Shown piece by piece: positions 34,335-44,902 of a stretch of 64,000 bases of DNA; position 1 is the stretch's first letter, and every line of letters starts with the position of its first letter. A program made the position numbers and the translations under genes. The notes beneath the pieces were generated by a model. It was not told where the DNA came from, made no database searches, and saw nothing but the letters and a program-made list of their open reading frames with translations. The DNA is from Kineococcus rhizosphaerae (GTDB lineage Bacteria; Actinomycetota; Actinomycetes; Actinomycetales; Kineococcaceae), in NCBI RefSeq assembly GCF_003002055.1, contig NZ_PVZF01000003.1, forward strand, positions 62,001 through 126,000. The letters are read 5' to 3'.

Positions 34335-34844
34335 GTGGCAGATCCTTCGAGCACGGCGGCGTACGGACCGGTCCCACCGAAGAAGCTGCAGCGCATCGTG
34401 GACCCGGTGGACCGCGCGATCCTGCGGGTGCTGGCCGAGGACGCGCGGATCACGAACGCCGCCCTGGCCCAGCAGGTGGGGATCGCGGCCTCGACGTGCC
34501 TGCTGCGGGTGCGGGCGCTGCGCGAGTCGGGGGTGATCCGGGGGTTCCACGCCGACGTCGACCCCGCGGCGCTGGGGCTGGACCTGCAGGCGATGATCGC
34601 GGTGAAGCTGGCCGCGCACGCCCGCGGGAGCATGGGCCCGTTCGTCGCGCGGATGCGCCGCCAGCCGGAGGTGCTCGACGTGTACTTCGTCGCCGGGGCC
34701 GACGACTACCTGCTGCACGTGGCGGTCGAGAGCACGGCGGCCCTGCGCGACTTCGTCGCCGAGCACCTCTCGCGGGACCCGGACGTGGGGCTGACGGAGA
34801 CGAGCCTGATCTTCGAGCACACCCGGGCCGCGGGGCGCTCCTGA
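34335..34844 (+). CDS. aldR: Lrp/AsnC family regulator, probable AldR
   Basis: The product is 169 residues. An N-terminal helix-turn-helix (DRAILRVLAEDARITNAALAQ, then GIAASTCLLRVRAL) precedes a RAM ligand-binding domain with DVYFVAGADDYLLHV. An 18-residue N-terminal extension is present. GTG at 34335 is preceded by GGGAGG. The 99-base gap to ald on the other strand should hold both promoters. Family knowledge: AldR-type proteins control ald in response to amino acids. Confidence 0.88.
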   Translation: MADPSSTAAYGPVPPKKLQRIVDPVDRAILRVLAEDARITNAALAQQVGIAASTCLLRVRALRESGVIRGFHADVDPAALGLDLQAMIAVKLAAHARGSMGPFVARMRRQPEVLDVYFVAGADDYLLHVAVESTAALRDFVAEHLSRDPDVGLTETSLIFEHTRAAGRS

Positions 34845-34845
34845 C

Positions 34846-34861
34846 CCGGGGGCGCCCCCGG
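34846..34861. terminator. GC palindrome between convergent genes
   Basis: A perfect 16-base palindrome (CCGGGGGC with its complement) fills the 18-base gap between the aldR and tetR stops. It may terminate transcription from both sides. Confidence 0.4.
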
Positions 34862-34862
34862 C

Positions 34863-35507
34863 TCAGGGGCGGGCGACGGCGCAGCCCGCGGGGGGCGGTG
34901 CGAGCGGCTCGCCCACCAGGGGCGGCAGCTCGCCGGCCGGCGGGCAGACCGCGTCGACCAGGAGCAGGGCGTAGCGCCGCCAGGCGTCCGGGTGCTCGTC
35001 GCGGGTGCGGTCGGCGATGGAGCCGATCATGGACGACACGGCGGGGACGTCGTCGGGGGTGAACCCCTGCCGCACAGCGCCTTCGGCCTGCGCCCGGGCG
35101 ACGACACCCCCCATGAGCGCCCACAGCCGCTCCCGCAGTTCCAGCGCCTCGGCGGTCTGCGGTGCCGCGCGCATGACGGCCGTGGACAGGGACCGGTCGC
35201 TGGAGCGCAGCTGCATGGCCCCCAGCAGGTACTGGCGCAGTCCCTCGCGACCCGTGGGCAGCGCCGCGGCCTGCTCGGCGAGCTCGACGAGCGTCTCGTA
35301 CTTGGCGGTGACCAGGCCGGCGAGCAGGGCGTCCTTGTCGGGGAAGCGGCGGTAGACGGTGCCGACCCCCACGCCGGCCTCCTCGGCCACGTCGTGCAGC
35401 GTCACGTCGAGGCCGCGTTCGGCGAAGAGCTTGCGGGCCGCGTCGACGATGAGGGCGCGGTTGCGGACGGCGTCGGCGCGCAGGGGGCGGACAGCGGTCG
35501 TGCTCAC
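34863..35507 (-). CDS. TetR family repressor of the adjacent MFS exporter
   Basis: The product is 214 residues with an N-terminal helix-turn-helix (LHDVAEEAGVGVGTVYRRFPDKDALL near 35-60). The GTG at 35507 has TAACCT exactly six bases upstream, implying a leaderless transcript. Divergent from an MFS efflux gene with two operator-like inverted repeats in the 135-base gap, the classic self-limiting drug-efflux arrangement. Confidence 0.9.
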   Translation of the reverse strand: MSTTAVRPLRADAVRNRALIVDAARKLFAERGLDVTLHDVAEEAGVGVGTVYRRFPDKDALLAGLVTAKYETLVELAEQAAALPTGREGLRQYLLGAMQLRSSDRSLSTAVMRAAPQTAEALELRERLWALMGGVVARAQAEGAVRQGFTPDDVPAVSSMIGSIADRTRDEHPDAWRRYALLLVDAVCPPAGELPPLVGEPLAPPPAGCAVARP

Positions 35508-35534
35508 GACCCCAGGTTACCCGCGTCCGGGAAC

Positions 35535-35557
35535 AAGTGGACGCATCTTGTCCGTTT
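35535..35557. promoter_or_regulatory. TetR operator candidate O1
   Basis: AAGTGGACG, a 5-base spacer and TGTCCGTTT form an imperfect inverted repeat (6 of 9 positions). The AAGTGGACG half-site is identical to that of O2, 39 bases downstream. Confidence 0.55.
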
Positions 35558-35573
35558 GCGTGTACGCTGATGG

Positions 35574-35596
35574 AAGTGGACGCGAGCCGTCCGCTT
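35574..35596. promoter_or_regulatory. TetR operator candidate O2
   Basis: AAGTGGACG, spacer CGAGC and CGTCCGCTT form an inverted repeat matching at 8 of 9 positions, with the same spacer length as O1. It lies between the tetR and MFS starts. Confidence 0.65.
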
Positions 35597-35642
35597 CAGT
35601 CGGCCCGAACCACTCGCCGGCACCTCGACCCCTGGAGAACCC

Positions 35643-37136
35643 GTGAGCTCCGCCACCCCCACCCGCAGGGACACGCGCCACCATCCCGCGCACGTCGTCG
35701 TGAAGGACCACCGCTGGGCGATCCTCGCCGTCATCGGCATCGCCCAGCTCGCCGTCGTCCTGGACGCCACGATCGTCAACATCGCCCTGCCCGCCGCCCA
35801 GCGCGACCTCGGCTTCGCCGACGACCAGCGGCAGTGGATCGTCACGGCGTACTCCCTCGCGTTCGGGTCCCTGCTGCTGCTCGGCGGGCGCCTCGGGGAC
35901 CTGTTCGGCCGCAAGAACACGTTCATCGTCGGCCTCGTCGGGTTCGCCGGCACCTCCGTCGTCGGCGGCCTGGCCGAGAACTTCGGCCAGCTCGTCGCGG
36001 CCCGCGCCGGCCAGGGCGTGTTCGGCGCCCTGCTCGCCCCCTCGGCGCTGGCCCTGCTCACCACGACGTTCACCGACCCGAAGGAACGCGCCAAGGCGTT
36101 CGGCGTCTTCGGCGCCATCGCCGGTTCCGGGGCCGCCACCGGCGTCCTGCTCGGCGGGGTCCTCACCGAGTACACGACCTGGCGCTGGTGCCTGTACGTG
36201 AACGTCGTGTTCGCGGTCCTCGGCGTGGTCGGCGCCCTGGTGTTCATGCCCAGGCCCGTGCGCGGCCACCGCCCGCGCCTGGACCTGCTCGGCACCGCCA
36301 CCATCACCGTCGGCCTCGTCGGGATCGTCTACGGGTTCTCCAACGCCGAGCGCCACGGCTGGTCCGACGTCACGACGATCGTCTCGCTGGTGGCCGGCGT
36401 CGTCCTCGTCGCGCTGTTCGTCCTCGTCGAGTCCCGCGTCTCCCACCCGCTGCTGCCGCTGCGCATCGTCCGCGACCGCGACCGCGGCGGGGCCCTGATC
36501 GCGATCGGCCTGGTCGGCGTCGCGATGTTCGGGATCTTCCTGTTCCTGACGTACTACCTGAACCAGACCCTGCGGTTCTCATCCTTGGAGACCGGGCTGT
36601 CGTTCCTGCCGATGCCGTTCTCGATCATGACGGCCGCCACCCAGATCACCCCGCGCCTTCTGCCGCGCGTCGGCCCCAAGGTCCTGCTGCGCACCGGCGG
36701 GATCGTCGCCGCGGCCGGGATCCTGCTGTTCCTGCGCACCGCGGCCGACAGCACCTGGGCCGGGACCGTCCTGCCCGCCCTCGTGGTGACCGGCCTGGGG
36801 ATGGGCCTGATCGTCTCCTCGGCCATGAACACCGCCACCGCCGGCGTGGCCCGCGAGGACGCCGGGGCGGCCAGCGCCAGCGTCAACACGTTCCAGCAGA
36901 TCGGCGGTTCGATCGGGACGGCCCTGCTGTCGACGGTGTTCGCCAGCGCCGTGGAACACCACGGCGGGAACCCCGCCGACGCGGTGCTGCACGGGTACCA
37001 CGTCGCCTTCACCGGGGGCGCGATCGCCGTGTTCCTCGTCGCGGTCGTCTCCGGCAGCCTGGTCAACCGGCACGCCGTGCGGCAGGAACGGCTCGCCGGG
37101 ATCACCTCGATCCCGGCGCCGAGCGCCGCGCACTGA
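35643..37136 (+). CDS. MFS drug-efflux transporter, DHA2 (EmrB/QacA) family
   Basis: The product is 497 residues with about fourteen membrane segments. TM1 motif LDATIVNIALPAAQRDLGF (motif D1), loop GGRLGDLFGRKNTF (motif A) and GSGAATGVLLGG (motif C) are all present, defining proton-coupled multidrug export. GTG at 35643 follows GGAGAA. Controlled in all likelihood by the divergent TetR protein through the two repeats at 35535-35596. Confidence 0.92.
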   Translation: MSSATPTRRDTRHHPAHVVVKDHRWAILAVIGIAQLAVVLDATIVNIALPAAQRDLGFADDQRQWIVTAYSLAFGSLLLLGGRLGDLFGRKNTFIVGLVGFAGTSVVGGLAENFGQLVAARAGQGVFGALLAPSALALLTTTFTDPKERAKAFGVFGAIAGSGAATGVLLGGVLTEYTTWRWCLYVNVVFAVLGVVGALVFMPRPVRGHRPRLDLLGTATITVGLVGIVYGFSNAERHGWSDVTTIVSLVAGVVLVALFVLVESRVSHPLLPLRIVRDRDRGGALIAIGLVGVAMFGIFLFLTYYLNQTLRFSSLETGLSFLPMPFSIMTAATQITPRLLPRVGPKVLLRTGGIVAAAGILLFLRTAADSTWAGTVLPALVVTGLGMGLIVSSAMNTATAGVAREDAGAASASVNTFQQIGGSIGTALLSTVFASAVEHHGGNPADAVLHGYHVAFTGGAIAVFLVAVVSGSLVNRHAVRQERLAGITSIPAPSAAH

Positions 37137-37142
37137 GACCTG

Positions 37143-37168
37143 CGCCCCTCCGCGAACGCGGAGGGGCG
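37143..37168. terminator. strong hairpin terminator
   Basis: A perfect 12-base stem with loop AA (37143-37154 with 37157-37168) lies between the convergent MFS and siderophore-binding genes. Confidence 0.7.
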
Positions 37169-37174
37169 TACTGC

Positions 37175-38098
37175 TCAGCCCGCGTCGAGGATCCGGTCGA
37201 TGTCGTCGAGCACGCGCTCGCCGCCCAGGGGCCCGACGCCGGAGACCCAGTACGACGTGTCGACGAGGTGCACGTGCCCGAACACCTGCGGGGCGTTCGC
37301 GACGAGCGGCGGGACGCCCGCGGGGTCGGCCACGTCCTGCACGGGGACGAACAGGTGGTCGGCGGCGGCCTCGGGGACCCGCTCGGGAGAGATGTCGACC
37401 TGGATGCCGCCGCCCCAGTCGCGCTCGGGGAGCGTGAACCCCGCGCACTCCAGGACGCTGCCGGCGAACGACGTCGGCCCGTACAGGCTCAGGGTCGCCG
37501 CGTCCCGGGGGCGGACGAAGTTCGCGGTGGTCCCCGCCAGGGCGTGCTCGGCGGCGATCCGGTCGCAGCGCCGCCGGTGCTCGTCGAGGAGTTCGGCGGC
37601 CCGGTCGCCGCGCCCCAGGGCCTGCGCGACGAGCGCGACGTCGTCCGCCCAGGGGTCGGACTGACTGGCCACGAACACGGTCGGCGCGATGGAGCGGAGT
37701 TCGTCGTAGAGCTCGGAGTGCCGGGACTCGGTGCCCAGGATCAGGTCCGGTTCCAGCGCTGCGATCGCCTCGAGGTCGGGTTCGGGGACGGTCCCGACGC
37801 TCGCCACGGCGTCCCCCACGCCGAGGTAGGCCGGGATCCCGGCGACGTTGCTGGCCACGGCCGCCCCGACGGGCGTCACGCCGAGCGCGACGGCCGTGTC
37901 GAGTTCGAGGGGTTCGAGGGTGACGACGCGCCGCGGGTCCGCCGGGACCTGCGTCGTCCCGCGGACGTGCTGGACGCTGCGCCCCTCGACGCGGGGTGCG
38001 TCCGCGGCGGAGGGGTTCGAGCAGCCGGTGAGGGCGAGCCCGGCGGCGAGGGCGAGGGCGATGGTCGTCAGGCGTATGACAGGTGAGCCTAACCTCAC
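37175..38098 (-). CDS. iron-siderophore ABC transporter substrate-binding lipoprotein
   Basis: The product is up to 307 residues: lipoprotein signal peptide with lipobox LTGC near residue 25, then a FepB/FhuD-like periplasmic-binding fold ([39 protein letters not shown]). It binds ferric siderophores for import; the permease is not in this window. The only standard start, GTG at 38098, sits at the edge of a DtxR-type iron box. The true start or promoter is therefore uncertain. It lies nine bases after the lrgB stop. Confidence 0.87.
   Translation of the reverse strand: MRLGSPVIRLTTIALALAAGLALTGCSNPSAADAPRVEGRSVQHVRGTTQVPADPRRVVTLEPLELDTAVALGVTPVGAAVASNVAGIPAYLGVGDAVASVGTVPEPDLEAIAALEPDLILGTESRHSELYDELRSIAPTVFVASQSDPWADDVALVAQALGRGDRAAELLDEHRRRCDRIAAEHALAGTTANFVRPRDAATLSLYGPTSFAGSVLECAGFTLPERDWGGGIQVDISPERVPEAAADHLFVPVQDVADPAGVPPLVANAPQVFGHVHLVDTSYWVSGVGPLGGERVLDDIDRILDAG
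38079..38097 (-). promoter_or_regulatory. DtxR/IdeR iron box upstream of siderophore-binding gene
   Basis: On the minus strand this 19-mer matches the consensus TTAGGTTAGGCTAACCTAA at 15 of 19 positions, including the GGTTAGGCT core. It overlaps the annotated GTG start. Confidence 0.75.
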
Positions 38099-38107
38099 TC
38101 GAAGGCG

Positions 38108-38803
38108 TCAGTGGAAGGCCCGGGCGACGACCGGCAGCGCGACGGTCATCGCCAGCGCGTTGAGCACCATGGCCGCGCTCGACCAGCCCCCGGTGACGTC
38201 GGACTCCGCCAGCGCCCGCGACGTCCCGATCCCGTGCGAGACCACCCCGAGCGCGAAACCCCGCGCGCGGGCGTCGGTGACCCGGACCCGGTCCAGCAGC
38301 CACGGTCCGACCGTCGCCCCCAGCACTCCCGAGACGAGGGTCAGGACGACCGCGAGGGTCGTGTTCGCCCCGATCGCCTCCCCCACCGTCAGCGCGACCG
38401 GGGTCGTCACCGACCGCGGCAACGTCGTCAGGACCAGCTCGTCGGGGGCGCCGAGCGCGACGAGCGCGGCGACCGTGACGCCCACGCTCACGACGCCGGT
38501 CACCACGAGCGTCACGAGCACCGCGAGCCGGTCGGCCAGCAGCGCCCGCCCCGAGCGCAGCAGCGGCAGCGCGAGGGCCACCGTCGCCGGGCCGAGCAGC
38601 AGGGTCAGCACCGACACCGACGACAGGTACTCCGCGTACGAGATCCCCAGCAGTTCCAGGACGACCGAGACGACGACCATGGCGACGAGGACCGGGGCGA
38701 GCAGGGCCGGCCGCCCGAGCCGTCGGTGCAGCTCCCCGGCGCCCAGGTAGGCGCCCACCGTCAGGAACAGCCCGAAACCGGGCGCGTGGACCAGCGCGTT
38801 CAC
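38108..38803 (-). CDS. lrgB: LrgB/CidB family membrane protein
   Basis: The product is 231 residues with about seven membrane segments. TTLPRSVTTPVALTVGEAIG and GFALGVVSHGIGTSRAL are the hallmark LrgB motifs. With LrgA it forms a holin/antiholin-like or pyruvate/glycolate-type transport system (family knowledge). The GTG start overlaps the lrgA stop (GTGA). Confidence 0.9.
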   Translation of the reverse strand: MNALVHAPGFGLFLTVGAYLGAGELHRRLGRPALLAPVLVAMVVVSVVLELLGISYAEYLSSVSVLTLLLGPATVALALPLLRSGRALLADRLAVLVTLVVTGVVSVGVTVAALVALGAPDELVLTTLPRSVTTPVALTVGEAIGANTTLAVVLTLVSGVLGATVGPWLLDRVRVTDARARGFALGVVSHGIGTSRALAESDVTGGWSSAAMVLNALAMTVALPVVARAFH

Positions 38804-39186
38804 GCCGTCCCCCGGCGCCGCAGCAGCCGCTGCAGGACGAGTCCGGCCACCACGAGACCCGTCGCGAACGAGCCGACGACCGCGAGCGCCAGCGGCCCCG
38901 CGTGCTGCACGAGCGTGGAGAGCTGGGTGAGGGCGCCGACCCCGGGCGGGACGAAGAGGAGCTGCAGGTGCTTCAGCAGCGGTTCACCGGCCGGTTCGGC
39001 CCGGCGCGCGAACCGCGGGAACCGGGCTCCGACGCCGAGCAGGACGACCAGCCCGACGACGGCGCCCGGCACGGGCAGGTGCGTGAGGTCGACGAGCAGC
39101 GTCCCGAGCAGCTGCAGCCCGAGCAGCAGCGCGAGCGCGGCCAGGACCGAGCGGGCCCCGTCGGTCTCGGCGGTCCTCAGTCCCAC
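38800..39186 (-). CDS. lrgA: LrgA/CidA family membrane protein
   Basis: The product is 128 residues with four membrane segments. LQLLGTLLVDLTHLPVPGAVVGLVV and LLKHLQLLFVPPGVGALTQ contain the family motif with the conserved FVPPGVG. GTG at 39186 is chosen because GGAGG lies five bases upstream; this makes the gene overlap the DUF4253 stop by ten bases. Operates with LrgB. Confidence 0.88.
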   Translation of the reverse strand: MGLRTAETDGARSVLAALALLLGLQLLGTLLVDLTHLPVPGAVVGLVVLLGVGARFPRFARRAEPAGEPLLKHLQLLFVPPGVGALTQLSTLVQHAGPLALAVVGSFATGLVVAGLVLQRLLRRRGTA

Positions 39187-39989
39187 CAGAACCTCCACGC
39201 ACCGGCGCCGACCAGCTGCTCCGCGTGCCCGACGACGTCGCCCGGCCCGTTCTGGACGATCTCGTCGCAGCAGAACGCCAGGTGCTCGGCCGCGACGGGC
39301 ACGGCCGCCTCGAGGGAGGTGGGCGGGGCCGCGACGCTCAGCCGGACGGTGTCGAAACCCAGCGCGACGAGCCGGGTGGAGAACCGGTCCTCCCAGCTGC
39401 GCAGGACGGCCGACAGGGTCGCGGGGGCGACGTCGGAGTTGACGGCGCCGTACCAGCCGATCGCGGCGAGGACGTCGGCCCCGCGGTCGACGGCGACGAG
39501 CCCGAGGTGCCGGTGGGGGCCGTGGTCGAGCAGTTCGCAGGCGAACCGCTCCGCCGCGGCGAGGGGGTCGGTGACCGCGGGCAGCGCGGGCGAGAGCCCC
39601 GGCCAGGCGGGTGGCGGCCCGGTGGGCGGTTCCTCCCCGTCGTCCTCGTCCTCCCAGTCGTCCTCGTCCTCGAGCGCGGCGGCGTACTCCCCCGCGAGGA
39701 ACGTCTCGACGTCGAGGGGGACGACGTCGTCGGGACCGGAGAACTCCCCCACGGTCCAGGGCCGTTCGACGTCGCCGACCTCCAGCCCCTCCAGGAGGAC
39801 GGGCCACAGCCCCGTCGCGGGGTGCAGACGGGCGAGGCGGCCCCAGTCGTCGCGGGCGGCGGGCGCCGCGCTCACCCAGACCACCGGCCCGGCCCCGGGC
39901 ACGCCCACGGGGGCGACGAGCCTGCCGGGCGGCAGGCCGGGGACGTCGTCGACCAGGTCGGGCAGCGCGGGGCGGGGGTGTCGGGCCAC
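39177..39989 (-). CDS. DUF4253 domain protein
   Basis: The product is 270 residues. The C-terminal part (about 170-270: GAVNSDVAPATLSAVLRSWEDRF in pieces, VAAEHLAFC, ending FWWD) matches DUF4253. An acidic linker EDEDDWEDEDDGEE lies near 110-125. No enzymatic motif is visible. GTG at 39989 is preceded by TACCGT exactly six bases away. It heads the lrgA-lrgB run by overlap. Function unknown; the family often co-occurs with contact-dependent or immunity genes, but there is no sign of that here. Confidence 0.7.
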   Translation of the reverse strand: MARHPRPALPDLVDDVPGLPPGRLVAPVGVPGAGPVVWVSAAPAARDDWGRLARLHPATGLWPVLLEGLEVGDVERPWTVGEFSGPDDVVPLDVETFLAGEYAAALEDEDDWEDEDDGEEPPTGPPPAWPGLSPALPAVTDPLAAAERFACELLDHGPHRHLGLVAVDRGADVLAAIGWYGAVNSDVAPATLSAVLRSWEDRFSTRLVALGFDTVRLSVAAPPTSLEAAVPVAAEHLAFCCDEIVQNGPGDVVGHAEQLVGAGAWRFWWD

Positions 39990-40011
39990 GCGCCCACGGT
40001 AGAGCGCCGGG

Positions 40012-41028
40012 TCAGCCCCGCACCCGGCGCGACCGGGCCAGGTCGGCGTTCACCAGACCGAGCAGCACGAGGTCCCCGAGCAGCCCGGCCGTCGCGGCGA
40101 ACTGGGACGCCGCGAACAGGAACACCTGCGTCAGCAGCAGGGACGTCAGCACCGACCGCTGGAACGACTCCACGGCCGCGCGCCGCCCGCGGCGCCGGCC
40201 CTGCCACAACCCGGTCGTCGTGAACACGACCGAACCGGCGGTCCCCAGCAGCACCCCGCCGACCGAGACGCCGTGCGGGGCGTCGGAGAGCGTCAGCCAG
40301 GCGAGGACGAGCAGGGCCCACGCGACCTGGGTGAACAGCAGGACCCCCATGACGGGCAGGGCGAACCGCGACCGCGAGACCCGGGCGAACCCGTCGGCGA
40401 CGCGCTGCCACCACCCCTCGAGGCGTTGCGGCACGGCCGGTGCGCGGGTCTCGATCCGTTCCAGCAGCCGGCGCACCTCCGCCGCCCCCTCGACGTCACC
40501 GACCTCGTCGAGGGAGTGCAGCACCTCGGCCCGCCGGTTCTCCGACAACCGGCCCGCCAGCCCGTCGACGAGGACGTGCGCGGCGTTCGCGACCCGTTCG
40601 GCGTCCGAGAGCGGGACCCGCCGGCGCCAGAAGTGCGCCCCCACCACGAAACCCGCGAACACCACGTACATGATCGCCGCGGACGGGGCGAAGAAGTAGT
40701 CGTTGTCGGACGTGACGAACTTGCCGACCTCGTCCAGGAACAACCCGAACCCGATCCCGCCGAACAGCGCCGCCACCGGACGCGGTCCGGGCCCGATGTA
40801 CGACAGCTGCAACCACATCGCGAACAGCATCAGCAGTCCGCCGGGCAGCACGTGCGCGACGTGCAACCCGGTGTCCCCGCCGATCTGCGGGTACCCCGAC
40901 AGCGCCAGGTACAGCCGTGTGATCAGGATCGTCGAGATCCCCGCGACGACGAACGTCGTCAGGTGCTGCACGGCCTTCGTGCTGCGCACGAGGTCGAGGT
41001 GGAACAGGCCCTTCAGCCGCGGGAGCAT
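40012..41028 (-). CDS. multi-pass membrane protein of unknown function
   Basis: The product is 338 residues. Membrane segments lie near 25-45, 55-75, 80-100 and 115-135, then a soluble stretch of about 90 residues (JUXTA: LSDAERVANAAHVLVDGLAG), then three or four further segments (215-330). I do not recognise the family. ATG shares a base with the purC stop (TGATG), so it is translationally coupled to purine biosynthesis genes. Confidence 0.75.
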   Translation of the reverse strand: MLPRLKGLFHLDLVRSTKAVQHLTTFVVAGISTILITRLYLALSGYPQIGGDTGLHVAHVLPGGLLMLFAMWLQLSYIGPGPRPVAALFGGIGFGLFLDEVGKFVTSDNDYFFAPSAAIMYVVFAGFVVGAHFWRRRVPLSDAERVANAAHVLVDGLAGRLSENRRAEVLHSLDEVGDVEGAAEVRRLLERIETRAPAVPQRLEGWWQRVADGFARVSRSRFALPVMGVLLFTQVAWALLVLAWLTLSDAPHGVSVGGVLLGTAGSVVFTTTGLWQGRRRGRRAAVESFQRSVLTSLLLTQVFLFAASQFAATAGLLGDLVLLGLVNADLARSRRVRG

Positions 41029-41926
41029 CAGCCGGCGAACGTGGACCCCGTCAGCCGCTCGTAGGCGTCGACGTAGCGTTCGCGGGTCCGCTCCACGACC
41101 TCGGCCGGCAGCACGGGCGGCGGCTCGGAGCCGTTCCGGTCCCACCCCGAGGCCGCCGACGTCAGCCAGTCGCGCACGAACTGCTTGTCGAAGCTCGGCT
41201 GGGCCCGGCCCGGTTCCCAGCTCTCGGCCGGCCAGAACCGCGAGGAGTCGGGGGTGAGGACCTCGTCGCCGAGGACCGTCACGCCGTCGGCGCGGCCGAA
41301 CTCCAGCTTGGTGTCGGCCAGGACGATCCCGCGCTCGCGGGCGATCTGCTCGGCGCGGCGGTACACGGCGATCGTCAGGTCGCGCAGTTCGGCGGCCGCC
41401 TCCGCCCCGACGGACGCGGCGACGTGCTCGAAGGAGACGTTCTCGTCGTGCTCACCGACCTCGGCCTTGGTCGCCGGGGTGAAGATCGGTTCGGCCAGCC
41501 GGGAACCGTCCACGAGACCGGCGGGCAGGGCGACCCCGCACACGGCCTGGTTCTCGCGGTACTCGACCAGCCCCGACCCCGTGAGGTAGCCGCGGGCCAC
41601 GCACTCGACGGGGAACATCTCCAGCTTGCGGCAGAGCATGGCCCGGCCCGCGACGGCCGCGGGGACGTCGGTCGACACCCCGCCGGACAGCAGGTGGTTC
41701 GGGACGATGTCGCGCAACTGCTCGAACCACCACAGCGACAGGGCCGTCAGGACCTTGCCCTTGTCGGGGATGGTGCTGGACAGCACGTGGTCGTAGGCGG
41801 AGATCCGGTCGCTGGCGACGACCAGGACGGTCCCGTCCTCCCCGGCGGCGGGCACGTACAGGTCGCGGACCTTGCCCGAGTAAGTGTGGGTCCAGCCCGC
41901 GAGCTCGAGGGGTTCCACGGGGGCGC

Positions 41927-41930
<4 letters not shown>
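41028..41930 (-). CDS. purC: phosphoribosylaminoimidazole-succinocarboxamide synthase
   Basis: The product is 300 residues. [10 protein letters not shown] near residue 18, [21 protein letters not shown] near 38-58, [12 protein letters not shown] and [10 protein letters not shown] are the SAICAR synthetase motifs. It joins CAIR and aspartate with ATP in de novo purine synthesis. The GTG start overlaps the purD stop (GTGA), and the stop overlaps the membrane protein start. Confidence 0.96.
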
Positions 41931-43186
<1,256 letters not shown>

Positions 43187-43258
43187 GGGACTCGAGGGTA
43201 GAGGTTCGGGGTGGCCGTCCCGACCGCGCGCGGGGGGATCCACTGCCAGGATGGGCGG

Positions 43259-44350
43259 GTGCCCCGCACGATCCCGTTCGCCGTGACGGCCCGCCGCCGG
43301 CTGCGCACGGGCTGGCAGCGCTGGCAGGGGTCGTGGTGGCAGATCATGCAGTGCGGGCTCGGCGCCGGGATCGCCTGGCTGCTGGCCCAGGCCCTGTGGG
43401 GGCAGCCCTACCCCGTCTTCGCGACCGTCGCGGTCGTCGTGTGCCTGGGGGTGCAGAACAACCAGCGGGTGCGCCGCGTGGGCGAGCTGGGCGTCGGCGT
43501 CACCATCGGCGTGCTGCTCGGCACCCTCGTCGTGCACTTCGTGGGCCGCGGCCCCCTGCAGATCACGGCCATCGTGGCGACGGCCATGTTCGTGGCCCGG
43601 TTCCTGGACTCGGGGATCCTGCTCGTCAACCAGGCGGCCCTGCAGGCCGCGTTCATCGTCGCCTACCCGCCCACCGCGGGCGGCGGCGGCGGGGGGCGCT
43701 GGCTGGACGCGATGACGGGGGTGGTGGTGGCCCTCGGTGTGGCCGCCCTGCTGCCGCCGGACCCGCGCCGCGACGTGCGGGGACGGGCCCGGGCCTACGC
43801 CGGGCAGCTCGCCGACCTCCTGGAGGACGGCGCCGACGCCCTGCGCAGCCGCGACGCCGCCAAGGCCGAGGACGTCCTGAACCGGGCGCGGGGCACCCAG
43901 ACGGAGCTGGAGGGCTGGTCGCAGTCGGTCAACGCGGGCCAGGAGGTGCACCGGCTGTCCCCGTTGCGCCGCCGCGGGCGCGGGGAGATCGTGCGGCAGA
44001 AGAAGCTGCAGGCCGGGATGGACCGCGCGACCCGCAACCTGCGGGTGGCGCTGCGGCGCGTCAGCACCGCCCTGAAGTACGACGAGCCGATGCCCGACTC
44101 CCTGGCGGGTGCGCTCGACGGCATGGCCGCGGCGATCCGCTCGCTGGGGGAACCGCCCTACCCGGGCGAGACGGTGCCGCCGTCGGTGGCCGTGCTGCAG
44201 GAGCTGGCGGTCACCCTGGGGCCTCGGACCCTGGGCGCGGAGTCGCTGTCCGCGACCGTGGTCGTGGCGCAGCTGCGCTCGGCCGCCGTGGACCTCCTGC
44301 AGGCCCAGGGCGTGGGTGCGGCCGAGGCGCACCGCCTGCTGCCGCGCTGA
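43259..44350 (+). CDS. FUSC/aromatic-acid exporter-like membrane protein
   Basis: The product is 363 residues. Four to six membrane segments fill residues 25-165 ([21 protein letters not shown] is the FUSC entry), followed by a long helical cytoplasmic region (about 180-363) with coiled-coil character. Related proteins export aromatic carboxylates or other toxic acids. GTG at 43259 follows CAGGAT by six bases. It is divergent from purD. Confidence 0.8.
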   Translation: MPRTIPFAVTARRRLRTGWQRWQGSWWQIMQCGLGAGIAWLLAQALWGQPYPVFATVAVVVCLGVQNNQRVRRVGELGVGVTIGVLLGTLVVHFVGRGPLQITAIVATAMFVARFLDSGILLVNQAALQAAFIVAYPPTAGGGGGGRWLDAMTGVVVALGVAALLPPDPRRDVRGRARAYAGQLADLLEDGADALRSRDAAKAEDVLNRARGTQTELEGWSQSVNAGQEVHRLSPLRRRGRGEIVRQKKLQAGMDRATRNLRVALRRVSTALKYDEPMPDSLAGALDGMAAAIRSLGEPPYPGETVPPSVAVLQELAVTLGPRTLGAESLSATVVVAQLRSAAVDLLQAQGVGAAEAHRLLPR

Positions 44351-44376
44351 TCCGGCGCATCGGCGATGATGGGGGC

Positions 44377-44850
44377 ATGAACGCTCCCGCCGCCCCCGCT
44401 GCGATCGAGTCCGCGTACCCCACCGAGGTCAGCGGCCCCGTCAACGGCTTCGCCCGCGCCGCGGGCGTCCTCGTCCTGGGCCTGGGTGTCCTCGGGCTGG
44501 TCCCCGGCATCGTGACGCACTACTCCGACCTGGGCTTCTACAGCTCGGGCGCCAACCTCTTCGGCCTGTTCCGGACGTCGATCGTCAGCGCCTCCCTGCA
44601 GATCCTCTTCGGCCTGGCCATCCTCGCCTTCTCGGGGTCGGTGCGGCAGGCGCACAAGGTCGTCGTCTGGGTCGCCCTGGCCTACCTGGCCGCCGGTCTG
44701 GCCGGCGCGGGCCTGCGGGTGAACGCCGAGCGCGACGACCTCGTCGTCAACGCCGCCAGCAACTGGCTGCACCTGGCCCTGTTCTTCGTCCTCGCCGGTG
44801 GTGCGGCGCGCAGCCGCAAGAAGCACATCGAGCAGCTGGGCGTGTTCTGA
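44377..44850 (+). CDS. DUF4383 membrane protein
   Basis: The product is 157 residues with four membrane segments (about 27-50, 63-90, 95-115, 125-145), matching the DUF4383 pattern ([36 protein letters not shown]). Function unknown. ATG at 44377 is 26 bases after the FUSC-like gene, so the two are probably co-transcribed. Confidence 0.8.
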   Translation: MNAPAAPAAIESAYPTEVSGPVNGFARAAGVLVLGLGVLGLVPGIVTHYSDLGFYSSGANLFGLFRTSIVSASLQILFGLAILAFSGSVRQAHKVVVWVALAYLAAGLAGAGLRVNAERDDLVVNAASNWLHLALFFVLAGGAARSRKKHIEQLGVF

Positions 44851-44864
44851 TCCGCTCCCCCGGT

Positions 44865-44891
44865 CGCCGCGGCGCTCCGCGCGCCGCGGCG
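44865..44891. terminator. strong hairpin terminator
   Basis: A perfect 11-base stem (44865-44875 with 44881-44891) and 5-base loop lie between the convergent DUF4383 and GNAT genes. Confidence 0.65.
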
Positions 44892-44902
44892 GCGGGTACG
44901 GC

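Noticed and set aside
38108..39989. A toxin-antitoxin or contact-dependent inhibition locus because of DUF4253 and LrgAB.
   Set aside because: No toxin, Rhs/CdiA or T7SS genes are present and the membrane proteins are a normal LrgAB pair.
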